Shown: one piece after another, positions 7,725 through 16,159 of the stretch
Position numbering within the stretch: position 1 is the stretch's first letter
How the letters are laid out: each line of letters opens with the position of its first letter
IMG/VR virus record: IMGVR_UViG_3300034691_000034
Location: 1-39,003 of that record
Length of the DNA: 39,003 nucleotides
Reading direction: 5' to 3' (one strand)
DNA from: a virus
Notes under the pieces: generated by a model
What the model was told of the DNA's origin: nothing
Seen by the model: the letters and a program-made list of their open reading frames with translations, nothing else
The model's database searches: none
Translations under genes and position numbers: made by a program

Positions 7725-8195
7725 ATGCCAATCACCGTCGCTGGACTGATCGACACCGAAGCAATGCTCGCCCGAATCGACATGGACACCAAGAAGCGGG
7801 TGACCTCGAAAATGTATGCCAAGGCTGTAGCTATTCAGCAGCTTGCGATCAAGATGGCGCCCATCGACCGAGGGAACTTGGAAAAGGCGATTAAGGTTCG
7901 CCCAGAGACCCCGGGCCGCGCCCGTGACGAAGCGACTGGTCAGTTCGTGCGCCAAGAGATTGAGGTCTACATCGACATGAAAATGCCGATCCCTGAGCGC
8001 CCGGGCAAAACCATCGGCGATTACGCCTACGAAATGCACGAACACCTGACACCTGCCGGCCCGCTGAAGCTCGGCCCGCTGTCTGCCGAAAAGCAGAGCG
8101 GCGCGATGGTTGGCGGTGCATTCTTGACCCGGGCAATGGACGAGCTGGCACAAGGCTTCATCACAGAGCTTGCAATGGATATGTTCGACGGGTAG
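7725..8195 (+). CDS. HK97 gp10-like neck/tail completion protein
   Basis: 156 residues. The segment MAPIDRGNLEKAIKV is the hallmark of the HK97 gp10 family (small neck proteins between head and tail), and a later VGGAFLTRAMDEL also matches the family's C-terminal helix. The protein probably works at the head-tail junction. ATG follows the previous stop by one base. This is the last gene of the head/neck transcription unit: a strong terminator begins 30 bp after the stop codon. Confidence 0.8.
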   Translation: MPITVAGLIDTEAMLARIDMDTKKRVTSKMYAKAVAIQQLAIKMAPIDRGNLEKAIKVRPETPGRARDEATGQFVRQEIEVYIDMKMPIPERPGKTIGDYAYEMHEHLTPAGPLKLGPLSAEKQSGAMVGGAFLTRAMDELAQGFITELAMDMFDG

Positions 8196-8225
8196 GATTG
8201 ACCAACATTCAGTAGCTCCTTATTT

Positions 8226-8261
8226 GCCAGTCATGGTTACCCCGCCTGACTGGCTTTTTTT
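8226..8261 (+). terminator. Rho-independent terminator before tail tube gene
   Basis: Perfect 8-bp stem GCCAGTCA (8226-8233) / TGACTGGC (8247-8254), 13-base loop, then seven T (8255-8261). Confidence 0.92.
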
Positions 8262-8268
8262 CGTCTGC

Positions 8269-8297
8269 TGGAAAAGGCCAATGGATTGTGGTATGTT
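8269..8297 (+). promoter_or_regulatory. Candidate promoter for major tail gene
   Basis: TATGTT (8292-8297) with TGGAAA (8269-8274) 17 bp upstream, directly after a terminator and 47 bp before the tail tube start codon. The hexamer TATGTT and the 17-bp spacing match the box before the major capsid gene. Prediction only. Confidence 0.45.
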
Positions 8298-8343
8298 CGC
8301 GGCTCTAATCGCATCACACAACCTTTGCAAAGGAGCTACACCC

Positions 8344-9177
8344 ATGAGCGATACCAAAAACGTCAAGTTGGGCGTTTGCAAAATCTTCTACGGCGGCGTG
8401 GACCTTGGCTACACCCAAGGCGGCGTTCAAGTGGCCGTGAAAACCGAAACCCACAAAGTGAACGTGGATCAGTTCGGTAAAACCACTGTCGACGAAGTGA
8501 TCATGTCCCGTGATGTGACCGCCAAGGTGCCTCTGGCCGAAACCACTCTGGAAAACTTGGTTGCGATCATGCCGGGTGCGGTTCTGAACCAGTCGGGCGG
8601 CGCCGCTGCAACCGGTTCGCTGACCGTGGCAACCATCCCGGTCGATGGCGACACTGTGACCGTCAATGGCACCGTGTTCACCTTCAAGACTGCATCGCCG
8701 GTCGGTAACCAAGTCCTGATCGGCGGCACCGTCGCTGCGACCGCTACCAACCTGAAAACCGTTCTGGCTGCCTCGGCAGTTGCGAACGTGGCCGTTGCCA
8801 CCTACACCGTTTCTGGTGCAGTCGTGACTGCGGCCTACAAGCTGCAAGGTGTTCTCGGCAACGCATTCACTCTGGCATCGGCGCAAGCCTCCGTCACCGT
8901 GATCGCTGTGGCTGGCGGCGTGAACCCTACCGTGCGTAACGTCGAAGTGACCACCGCTGTTGGCGTGTCGCTGTTGGCAATCGCCAAAGAACTGCGTCTG
9001 CACCCGGTTGCTCTGCCGGACAGTGACAAATCGGAAGACTTCGTGATTCCGCTGGCGGCAACCCCGGGCGGTATGGACTTCGCATATGAGGTTGAGAAGG
9101 AGCGCATTTTCAACTGCGAATTCACTGGCTATCCTGACTCCGCGAACGGTGGTAAGCTGTTCAAAGTCGGCGCCTAA
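8344..9177 (+). CDS. Major tail tube protein with inserted domain
   Basis: Building block of the tail tube, stacked in hexameric rings. 277 residues from ATG 8344, which is preceded by AAAGGAG; an in-frame upstream start inside the previous gene has no support. The N-terminal ~85 residues (CKIFYGGVDLGYTQGGVQVA, TTVDEVIMSRDVTAKVPLAE) and the last ~80 residues form the tube fold. Residues ~88-198 look like a separate domain (IPVDGDTVTVNGTVFTFKTA, GTVAATATNLKTVLAAS, GVLGNAFTLA) of a kind found as a module in other phage structural proteins, inserted between the two halves. It probably projects from the tube surface. Terminators on both sides and a candidate promoter make it a monocistronic unit. 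Confidence 0.88.
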   Translation: MSDTKNVKLGVCKIFYGGVDLGYTQGGVQVAVKTETHKVNVDQFGKTTVDEVIMSRDVTAKVPLAETTLENLVAIMPGAVLNQSGGAAATGSLTVATIPVDGDTVTVNGTVFTFKTASPVGNQVLIGGTVAATATNLKTVLAASAVANVAVATYTVSGAVVTAAYKLQGVLGNAFTLASAQASVTVIAVAGGVNPTVRNVEVTTAVGVSLLAIAKELRLHPVALPDSDKSEDFVIPLAATPGGMDFAYEVEKERIFNCEFTGYPDSANGGKLFKVGA

Positions 9178-9188
9178 AGCGCAAACCG

Positions 9189-9211
9189 AAGCCCGCGAAA
9201 GCGGGCTTTTT
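9189..9211 (+). terminator. Rho-independent terminator after tail tube gene
   Basis: Perfect 8-bp stem AAGCCCGC (9189-9196) / GCGGGCTT (9201-9208) closed by a GAAA tetraloop, followed by a T-rich tract TTTTTCTT. It lies 11 bp after the tube gene stop. Partial read-through is likely because no clear promoter is seen before the next gene. Confidence 0.88.
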
Positions 9212-9235
9212 CTTATAGAACTGTGGAGCAAACCC

Positions 9236-9592
9236 ATGACTAAGATTCTGAATATCGACACCCTGTCCAGTGACCAACGCACCATCGTGCTGGCCGGCGT
9301 CGAACACCAAGTGCTGGAAATGTCCGTTGAAAACTTCATCGAGACGACCAAAGCTGCCGAACTGTTGCAAAGCACCGATGCCGCCCTGACCGCGCAAGTG
9401 GAAAGCGCCATTGACCTGATTCAGCGCTCGGTGCCTACGGCTCCCCGCGCAATCTTGCTGAAAGTTTCCCTGCGTCACCTGCAAACCATCGTCGGCTTCG
9501 TCCGTGGTGATGACGTGCAGGAAGAAGCCTTGGCCCAACCGGAAGCGCAAGCGGCCGACGGTAAGCCAGCAAAGGAAAAAGCCCGCAAGTAA
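9236..9592 (+). CDS. Tail assembly chaperone (lambda gpG-like)
   Basis: 118 residues from ATG 9236 (GGAG upstream). Helical protein (VENFIETTKAAELLQSTDAA, ILLKVSLRHLQTIVGFVRGD) ending in a Lys/Glu/Ala-rich tail. Between the tail tube and tape measure genes this is the place of the gpG-type chaperone, which with its frameshifted longer form keeps the tape measure soluble and recruits tube subunits. The -1 frame is blocked by TAA at 9562-9564 but open from there past the gene's own stop to 9900, so a frameshift must occur within 9565-9592; G GAA AAA at 9574-9580 is the best candidate. Confidence 0.85.
   Translation: MTKILNIDTLSSDQRTIVLAGVEHQVLEMSVENFIETTKAAELLQSTDAALTAQVESAIDLIQRSVPTAPRAILLKVSLRHLQTIVGFVRGDDVQEEALAQPEAQAADGKPAKEKARK
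9574..9580 (+). promoter_or_regulatory. Candidate -1 ribosomal frameshift site
   Basis: Heptamer G GAA AAA in the zero frame (codons GAA 9575-9577, AAA 9578-9580). After a -1 slip the A-site Lys tRNA re-pairs perfectly with AAA; the P-site Glu tRNA moves to GGA with a G-U at the middle position, so this is not the canonical X XXY YYZ. A 6-bp inverted repeat TTCGGC (9604-9609) / GCCGAA (9620-9625) begins 23 bases downstream, further than the usual stimulatory distance. The reading frames require a -1 shift in this 28-base interval; the exact slip point is inferred. Confidence 0.55.
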
Positions 9593-9900
9593 CTGAAGTT
9601 GATTTCGGCTTTCATTATTGCCGAACGATTCACTTCTACGGATTGACCCAGACCGCCGTTATGGACATGCCCATTCGGCGGTTTTGGCTTTTTGCGGGGA
9701 ACGTAGATAGAATCATGGCGCAGAAAGACTTGCGGGCTTTACTCATCGGGGCATCTGTTCAAACGAGCGAAGGCGGCAAAGCGCACCAGAACCGGCTTGT
9801 AATTGAGCTGGGAACCATCCAGACGGTCGAAGACAAGGGCCAACTGTATGAAGAGCGCGATGAAGCTGGCTTCAGGGAACTTAAAATGATGGCTCAATAG
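9580..9900 (+). CDS. Frameshift extension of tail chaperone (lambda gpT-like part)
   Basis: The -1 frame continues without a stop from the predicted slip site to TAG 9898-9900, adding 106 residues; the full fusion would be about 221 residues. The key segment MDMPIRRFWLFAGNVDRIMA followed by QKDLRALLIGAS is typical of the T domain of tail chaperones, with a Phe-Trp motif and helical Arg-Ile-x-A-x-x-D-x-R pattern. No good ribosome binding site precedes the internal TTG 9643 or ATG 9661, so independent initiation is less likely than frameshifting. The tape measure gene starts 17 bp downstream. Confidence 0.75.
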   Translation, partial: SPQVTEVDFGFHYCRTIHFYGLTQTAVMDMPIRRFWLFAGNVDRIMAQKDLRALLIGASVQTSEGGKAHQNRLVIELGTIQTVEDKGQLYEERDEAGFRELKMMAQ

Positions 9901-9917
9901 GCTATACAGGAACCAAC

Positions 9918-12900
9918 ATGACCAACGCAATTGGCGGGAACATCAAGGTCACACTGACGCTGGACGACCTCGGCTTCACGGTTAAAACCCGTCAAGCGGT
10001 CACCGGCATTAAGGGGCTGAACACCGAACTGTCTGGCGTGACCAAGGCTGCTGCCGGTCTGGAAACGAAGCTGGGCACGCTCGGCAAAAACCTCACTCTC
10101 TCGTCCAACAACCTGAAGACCCTCTCTGCGAGCGCCAAATCGCTTGAAGCTCAATTCGCCGCCGCTGGCCGGTCGATGGCAAGCTTCAACGCAAGCTCTG
10201 CACTGGCAAGCCAAAACGCTGAACTGTTGAACGGGGCCGTGCTGAAGCTCGCCCGGTTGCTTGATGGTGCCGCCGCGAACACCGACAAGGCCGCAGCGTC
10301 TAACCGTCGTCTGTCGACTTCACAGAAGGCTGTAGCCGCTGATAGCGCTGCGATGGTCAATGGTCTGACCGCTCAAGAACGCGCAATGCGCAATCTTGGC
10401 GAGACACACCGCAAAACCGCCGAACAGGTCGTGTTGTCCGCAAGTCTGCGCCGGAACGCTAACGCCCGGGCCGCAGCCGAAGAAATCGACTCGAACAACA
10501 AGCTGCTCCAGAACAAGCAACGTTCGCTGGATTCTGCACTGAAGGCCGAACGTGAGTTCCGCTCGAAGCTGGCAGACGAGCGCAAGCGCGAACAGACTAT
10601 GCAGTGGCGGGTAGACAACAAGCGTGATGAAGGCACCGGTCGAATCCTAGGCGCGAACAGCCCGACGCTGGCCCGGTATCAAGCCGAACTCGCAGCACAG
10701 CGCGCCAAGGTTACATCCTTGCAATTGGGCCTGAACCTGCTCGGGCAAGAAGCTGGCCGATTGACTGGCAACATGAACATCATCAACGCGCAAAACACCG
10801 CGCTGGGCAACCGCATCGGTCTGGAAGGTCGCATCGAAGCGGCGCTGACCCGCCAGAAGCTCCGCGCCGACGAATACCTTGCAACCCAACGGGCACAAGC
10901 GATCAAGCAGCGCGAAGCTATTGAAATGTCCAAGCAGCAAATGGACCTGATCAAAGGCATGTCGCAGCTTTATGCTGGCTCGAAGATCATGCAGGGTGAA
11001 AAATCCTCGGTTCATAAGGCTGGTGAGTTCGAGCGAACCGGCGTTCGCTCCAAAGCAATGGGCATGACCGCCGAAGAACAAACGCAATTCAACCAGATGG
11101 TCAATTACGACTCCAAGTCGCACCCGGGCTTGAACTTCAACGACGCGGCAACCGCTCGCATTGGCGCAATGGGTGGTCTCGCAACCACCAACCAACGTCA
11201 GATTAATCAGACGCTGCCAACGGCCATCGACGCGGCCCAGAACCTGCAATACGTCACTGGTGATGAAGGCCAAGCGAGCTTTGAAAACCTGATTCGAAAC
11301 CTCTATGGTGTGGCTGAAGCGCGTCAGGTTCAATACGACCCGGCGAAAACCAAAAGCACGATGGAAATGCTGCAAAAGATCGTCACCGCGACCGGTAACA
11401 AGATCGACATTGCGGACGTCGAAACCCTACTGCGCCGGGTGGACCCGGGTAACGCAGCGCAACTCTCGAATGATGGCATTATCAACGCTGTCGCCCTGAT
11501 GGACCAACTGAAGGTATCTGGTGGCGCTGGTGGTGGTGGCGCTGGTGGTGTGTCAACTCTCGGCACCATGATCAAGATGTTGCAGGCATACGGTAACGGC
11601 AAGACCATGTCTAACGAAATGGTCAAGCAATTCGCCGAAGCTGGCTTGCTGAACACGGACTCTATTTCCTCGAAGAATGCAGACGGCACCGTCAACGCAA
11701 CCGACGCTTCGATCAAGAAATTCATGGGCGAAGCCAAGAAAGCTGGCTTCAACAATGTTGCCAAACTGAACGCTGACCCGATCAGTGCCATTCGCGACAT
11801 GATGAAAAACGTGCTGACAACCATCAGCGCGCCGGAGAACCGCAAGAAGTATTTCGGTGACGCGGACGTCAACGACCCGGACGCACAGCGCAACGCTATC
11901 AGCAAGTGGGCATCGCGTAACGGCATGACCACTACAGCGACTGGCCTTCTGAAGACCATCGCTGACCCGCGCATGCAAGAGCGTATCGACCACCAGCATG
12001 AAATGGTTAACGGCGCCGCTGGCATCGACGAGCTGAAGAAGCTGCGCATGGATACATATGAGCAGTCCACGAAGAACTTCGACGCGGCGCTGGACAACCT
12101 CAAAGTGACGCTCGGCACAACCGTTCTGCCTCTGATGACCAGCTTCTTTAACTGGATCACCAAGATCGTCAACAAAATGCAGGACTTCAGTCAGCAAAAC
12201 CCGATGGTCGCTCAAGTCGCGATGATTGGTGGCGCTGTTGGTGGCCTGTTGCTGACACTGGCCGGCGCGGCGAAAATGTTCGGTCTGGTAACCGGTCTGG
12301 GCACCCTGATCCGTGGCGCTGGCGTTGAAGCCGGTGCTGCTGCCGGGAAGATCGGCCTGTTTGGTCGGGCGTTCGGTCTGCTGTCGTCGCTCGCTATGGC
12401 TCCCCTGACCCTCTTGCGGGGCGCGCTGAGCGGTTTAGCCGGCATTATGAGCGGCCCGATTCTAAGCGCTTCTACAACGCTTGCAGCGCGCTTTGCAGCG
12501 ATGGGTGCCGGCGCTACCGGTATGCGTGCGGTGCTTGCTACCACAATGGGCACCGTGTCGGCGTTCGGTGGCACTCTGGTGGGTCTGGGCGCTCGCATGT
12601 TTGGCGTTGGCGTGTCGGCAACCCTGATGGCCGCTGTCGTCGGTAAAGCCTTCCTGCGCATGATCCCGTATGTCGGCTGGCTGTTGCTCGCGTGGGACTT
12701 GACCACTCTGTTCTTGGATTGGCAGGTCGGCTTCGCGAAAATCGGCGAGTGGATGGATCACTGGTTGGCCCAGTTGGTGAACAAGTTCCAGATTGCGTTC
12801 GTCAAAGTTCGCAACGCTGTGCGCTTCACCGATGACTCCAATGCCGAAGGTGACGCGAACATGAGAGGCGCGCGGCAAGAAGAAGCGGACGAAAACTCTC

Positions 12901-15116
12901 GCTTCGAGCGCATTCGCAAACGCCGGAAGAAGCAGGCAGAGCGCGAAGCACGTCTGGGCGCCAAGAAAGACAAGGGCATCGCCGGGATGTTTGGCGGCAC
13001 CCCTGACGCCGACCTGATCGCTGGGAAAGGCTTCACCCACGAGAACCCGACCGCCACAGCGGGCGGCGCCGTGGTTGGCGGCTTTGAAATCCCAGACGCG
13101 CCGGGTAAGAAAGCACCTCGCGCCCCGCGTGACCAGTTCGCCCGCTCGCTTGCCGAAGTCAGCAGCAAACAAGAAGTGACCGCTATGCGGATCACCGCTC
13201 AAATCACTGGCCGCGCTGACGACTTGCTGGAACAGGCTCGCACCGAGTTCTTCGAGAAGTGGAAGGCTGGCGACTTCGACCCAGACCATGACGCCAACAA
13301 ACGCCCATTCAAAGGCGCGAACGGCGGTCTGGATTGGAAAGCGGCTGGTGCTGGCGGTAGCGTCGACGACTGGGTCAACACCCGGGCGGCAATGCTGCAA
13401 CAAGAAGAGCAACTGAAGGCGCTGGAGTTCGCGAACCAACGTGTTGCCGCTGCCCGTGAGGACAGCAACACCGCAATGGAGCGCGGCACCAACGACACCT
13501 CCAAACAGACCCGCGAAATGACAGGTCTGGTGCGCGAGCTTGCCCGAGCCGAAGAGCGTCTGAAAAACGGCACCAAGGAGTTCGACGCATGGAACGTGAA
13601 GAAAAACGAGGCGCTGTTTGAGCGTGCCCGTGCCGACTTGGTCAACTACACCGCGGACTTCAAAGAAGGCGACCGCGAAACCCAAAACAGCATGGAGCCG
13701 AACACCCGGAAGCGCGTAGGTCAGCAGTTCGACACCAAAGCGCAGAAGGACTTGGAAACATACAACGCCCGCTTGGCCGAAATGGCCGAACGGTATCAGA
13801 AGGCTGTAGCTGGCGTGTCTTCGCTCAACCTGACCGAATCTGAGCGTGTGGCCCAAATCGGGACGCTGGAGAAGGAATTCAACGAGGCTCGCACTCGCGC
13901 TGAAACCAACTACACCGAACACGTCAAGATTCAGGCAAACGCCCGGGCATACGCCCAGCGCGGCGCCATCGAGAAGATGCAAATCGACTGGGAAAACTCG
14001 TTCGACAAGATCGACGAAGTTGCCGCCAACTGGGGTAGCGGGTTCGTCAGCCAATTGTCTACTTGGCTGACTGGCGGTTCAGTGTCGATCAAAGAGTTTG
14101 TCGCCGGGATGTTGAAGGACATTCTGGACATGAAGCTCAAGGAAGCGCTGGCGAAACCAATGGCCGGCGCCTTGGATAACCTGACCGGCTGGCTGCAAAA
14201 CACCCTAAGCAACAAAGCGGCACCAGCGGGAAGCCAAGCAATCGGTGCGGCAGGTGGCGCGACATCCGGCATCATGGGTTCCATCGGCACCGGCTTCACC
14301 GCCGCTGGCAATGCCGTGAAGGGTGGCATCAACGACGCAGCCAAATACTTCGGTCTCGACAAACTGGCAGCAATGACCGACGTCACCACTGACGCCGTGA
14401 AGGGTCTGGCGACTGACGGCGCCAAAGCCGCAACCGATGGTCTGGTGAAAACCGCAGCGCAAACGGTAATCAGCGGCACCGCCGACATGCAAGCGGCTAC
14501 CTCTACCGGACTGTTCACGTTGGCTATTGAAGCGGCGACCGCTGCTATGTTGACAATGGCAGCAGCGGCGGCAGGCGGCAGCACTGTAAAACTGATCGGT
14601 GGCTTGGCGCAAATGGGTCTCGCTGCATACGGCGGCAGCTACGGTGGGGCATCTACGGCAACTTCTGGGGTTACCAGCGGCACGGGCGTCGGTATGGGTC
14701 TGGGTCAACAAGCGGCCGGCCCAAGCAACGTATTTGCAATGGGTGGCATCATGTCGTCGATGGGCTCTCTGCCATTGAACGCTTACGCCAACGGTGGCGT
14801 AGCTAACAGCCCGCAACTGGCCCTGTTCGGTGAAGGTCGCATGAATGAAGCCTATGTGCCTCTGCCAGATGGTCGAAGCATCCCGGTAAGCTTCAGCGGT
14901 GAGAACGTCGGCGGCAGCAATGCTGGTGGCGGTCAAACCTTCGCACCGGTTACGATCAGCATCGTGATCAACAAGGACGGCGGCGAAACCCAAAGTGAAG
15001 ACGCTGGCGCTGACGCCCAGCAGGCCAAAGACCTGTCGAACCGCATCAAGACTGTCGTTCGCGAAGTCTTGCTGACGGAAACCCGCCCTAACGGCATCCT
15101 CGACAAACGCAAATAG
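9918..15116 (+). CDS. Tail tape measure protein
   Basis: Sets tail length and is later ejected through the tube, often into the host membrane. 1732 residues, by far the largest gene of the tail. Residues ~20-370 and 1070-1400 are long helical, Ala/Gln/Glu/Arg-rich segments. Hydrophobic segments lie at about 760-790 (VAMIGGAVGGLLLTLAGAA), 895-935 (MIPYVGWLLLAWDLTTLFL) and 1530-1555. The C-terminal segment MGGIMSSMG.. YANGGV.. FGEGRMNEAYVPLPDGRSIP is a common ending of lambda gpH-type tape measures. With the usual ~0.15 nm per residue this predicts a tail of about 260 nm. AGGA precedes ATG 9918. Confidence 0.95.
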   Translation: MTNAIGGNIKVTLTLDDLGFTVKTRQAVTGIKGLNTELSGVTKAAAGLETKLGTLGKNLTLSSNNLKTLSASAKSLEAQFAAAGRSMASFNASSALASQNAELLNGAVLKLARLLDGAAANTDKAAASNRRLSTSQKAVAADSAAMVNGLTAQERAMRNLGETHRKTAEQVVLSASLRRNANARAAAEEIDSNNKLLQNKQRSLDSALKAEREFRSKLADERKREQTMQWRVDNKRDEGTGRILGANSPTLARYQAELAAQRAKVTSLQLGLNLLGQEAGRLTGNMNIINAQNTALGNRIGLEGRIEAALTRQKLRADEYLATQRAQAIKQREAIEMSKQQMDLIKGMSQLYAGSKIMQGEKSSVHKAGEFERTGVRSKAMGMTAEEQTQFNQMVNYDSKSHPGLNFNDAATARIGAMGGLATTNQRQINQTLPTAIDAAQNLQYVTGDEGQASFENLIRNLYGVAEARQVQYDPAKTKSTMEMLQKIVTATGNKIDIADVETLLRRVDPGNAAQLSNDGIINAVALMDQLKVSGGAGGGGAGGVSTLGTMIKMLQAYGNGKTMSNEMVKQFAEAGLLNTDSISSKNADGTVNATDASIKKFMGEAKKAGFNNVAKLNADPISAIRDMMKNVLTTISAPENRKKYFGDADVNDPDAQRNAISKWASRNGMTTTATGLLKTIADPRMQERIDHQHEMVNGAAGIDELKKLRMDTYEQSTKNFDAALDNLKVTLGTTVLPLMTSFFNWITKIVNKMQDFSQQNPMVAQVAMIGGAVGGLLLTLAGAAKMFGLVTGLGTLIRGAGVEAGAAAGKIGLFGRAFGLLSSLAMAPLTLLRGALSGLAGIMSGPILSASTTLAARFAAMGAGATGMRAVLATTMGTVSAFGGTLVGLGARMFGVGVSATLMAAVVGKAFLRMIPYVGWLLLAWDLTTLFLDWQVGFAKIGEWMDHWLAQLVNKFQIAFVKVRNAVRFTDDSNAEGDANMRGARQEEADENSRFERIRKRRKKQAEREARLGAKKDKGIAGMFGGTPDADLIAGKGFTHENPTATAGGAVVGGFEIPDAPGKKAPRAPRDQFARSLAEVSSKQEVTAMRITAQITGRADDLLEQARTEFFEKWKAGDFDPDHDANKRPFKGANGGLDWKAAGAGGSVDDWVNTRAAMLQQEEQLKALEFANQRVAAAREDSNTAMERGTNDTSKQTREMTGLVRELARAEERLKNGTKEFDAWNVKKNEALFERARADLVNYTADFKEGDRETQNSMEPNTRKRVGQQFDTKAQKDLETYNARLAEMAERYQKAVAGVSSLNLTESERVAQIGTLEKEFNEARTRAETNYTEHVKIQANARAYAQRGAIEKMQIDWENSFDKIDEVAANWGSGFVSQLSTWLTGGSVSIKEFVAGMLKDILDMKLKEALAKPMAGALDNLTGWLQNTLSNKAAPAGSQAIGAAGGATSGIMGSIGTGFTAAGNAVKGGINDAAKYFGLDKLAAMTDVTTDAVKGLATDGAKAATDGLVKTAAQTVISGTADMQAATSTGLFTLAIEAATAAMLTMAAAAAGGSTVKLIGGLAQMGLAAYGGSYGGASTATSGVTSGTGVGMGLGQQAAGPSNVFAMGGIMSSMGSLPLNAYANGGVANSPQLALFGEGRMNEAYVPLPDGRSIPVSFSGENVGGSNAGGGQTFAPVTISIVINKDGGETQSEDAGADAQQAKDLSNRIKTVVREVLLTETRPNGILDKRK

Positions 15117-15125
15117 AGGTGAGCA

Positions 15126-15467
15126 ATGGCAAGACAAACATTCACTTGGTTCCCGGATGTCGCGAGTGAAAACTCCGAGGAACCAAGTGTCAATGTGACG
15201 AAGTATGGCGACGGGTATGAGTCCCGCACCACCGACACGTTGAACGTGATTCACCAGAGCTGGCGCGTGACCTTCACCAAAGGTCGCAACGCCGGTGAAG
15301 GTCTGGCGATTCGAAACTTCCTGAGAGCGCGGAAGGGTGTCGAGTCATTCATTTGGACCAACCCGCTGAACGAAACGGGGTATTACGTCGCCCGCAAATG
15401 GACGACTAAGTCTGACCGAGGCGAAGTCACCGTGAACAGCGTGTTCGAAGAGGTGTTCGAGGTATGA
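15126..15467 (+). CDS. Tail tip protein, lambda gpM-like
   Basis: 113 residues, beta-rich. FTWFPDVASENSEEPSVNV, KYGDGYESR and a C-terminal strand are diagnostic of the lambda gpM (Phage_min_tail) family, which forms a ring of the distal tail tip between tube and hub. Full length for the family. GAGGTGA precedes ATG 15126; it overlaps the next gene by ATGA. Confidence 0.9.
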   Translation: MARQTFTWFPDVASENSEEPSVNVTKYGDGYESRTTDTLNVIHQSWRVTFTKGRNAGEGLAIRNFLRARKGVESFIWTNPLNETGYYVARKWTTKSDRGEVTVNSVFEEVFEV

Positions 15468-16159
15468 GCAAGTTTTCTGAGGAAATCCAATCTCTATCGC
15501 CAACAGCTCTCATTGAGCTGTTTGTGCTGGATATGAGCGTTACCGACAGCGGCGGGATTCTCTACTTTCACGCCGGCACCAACGAGCTGAAACAGCCGGT
15601 CGTCTGGCAGGGTCAAATTTACCAGCCGTGGCCGATTCAGTGCGAAGGTTTTGATATGTCCACTCAGGGCGCATTGCCGCGCCCTAAAATTACCGTCGCC
15701 AACACCAACGGCCTGTTCAGTGGGGAGGTTGCCGCAAACGACGATCTCCTTGGCTGCATGATCATCCGAAAACGCACCTTCGCCAAGTTTCTCGACGCGG
15801 TGAACTTCCCGGGCGGGGTGAACCCTGACGCTGACCCGACGCAGCACGCGGACGACGATTCGTGGTTCGTCGACCAGAAGACCAGCGAGAACCGCTATGC
15901 CTTGGAATTCGAACTGGCATCCGTATTCGACCTGATGGGCATCCAACTACCCTATCGGCAAGTGTTGAAGTCAGCATGCGCTTGGCGTTATCGTAGCGCC
16001 GAATGCGGCTATACCGGCCAGTCGTTCGACCGTTACGACCAGCCGGGAACGCCGCTTACCGACTCATGCGCCAAACGCCTTTCGAGCTGCAAGGTGCGCT
16101 TTGGCGCCAACCCTCTGCCGTTTGGCGGATTCCCCGGGGCAACACGATATGAAAACTAA
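15464..16159 (+). CDS. Tail tip protein, lambda gpL-like
   Basis: 231 residues, family of lambda gpL, a hub component of the tail tip. N-terminal LIELFVLDMSVTDSGGILYF and WQGQIYQPWPIQCEGFDMS are typical. The C-terminal region has four cysteines, in SACAWRYRSAECGYTG and DSCAKRLSSCKV, the set that in lambda gpL coordinates an iron-sulphur cluster. It starts by ATGA overlap with the gpM-like gene, and its last 11 bases overlap the gpK-like gene, as expected for M-L-K-I-J order. Confidence 0.9.
   Translation: MSKFSEEIQSLSPTALIELFVLDMSVTDSGGILYFHAGTNELKQPVVWQGQIYQPWPIQCEGFDMSTQGALPRPKITVANTNGLFSGEVAANDDLLGCMIIRKRTFAKFLDAVNFPGGVNPDADPTQHADDDSWFVDQKTSENRYALEFELASVFDLMGIQLPYRQVLKSACAWRYRSAECGYTGQSFDRYDQPGTPLTDSCAKRLSSCKVRFGANPLPFGGFPGATRYEN

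Noticed and set aside
8170-8343. Longer start for the tail tube gene
   Set aside because: The extension would run through the terminator and the end of the previous gene; ATG 8344 has AAAGGAG and the family's usual N-terminus.
9086-9235. Longer start for the tail chaperone
   Set aside because: The extension crosses the tube gene's end and its terminator; ATG 9236 has GGAG and a normal start.
9643-9900. gpT-like part as an independent gene from TTG 9643
   Set aside because: No ribosome binding site precedes it, and the frame is open back to the end of the G-like gene, as expected for a -1 frameshift.
12462-14054. Minus-strand open frame of 530 codons opposite the tape measure
   Set aside because: Composition is that of a reverse-complement shadow (rich in Val, Leu, Arg, His); no ribosome site or motif.
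16101-16148. Upstream start for the gpK-like gene
   Set aside because: No ribosome site, and the extra residues do not match the JAMM family start; ATG 16149 fits the overlap pattern of the tail genes.
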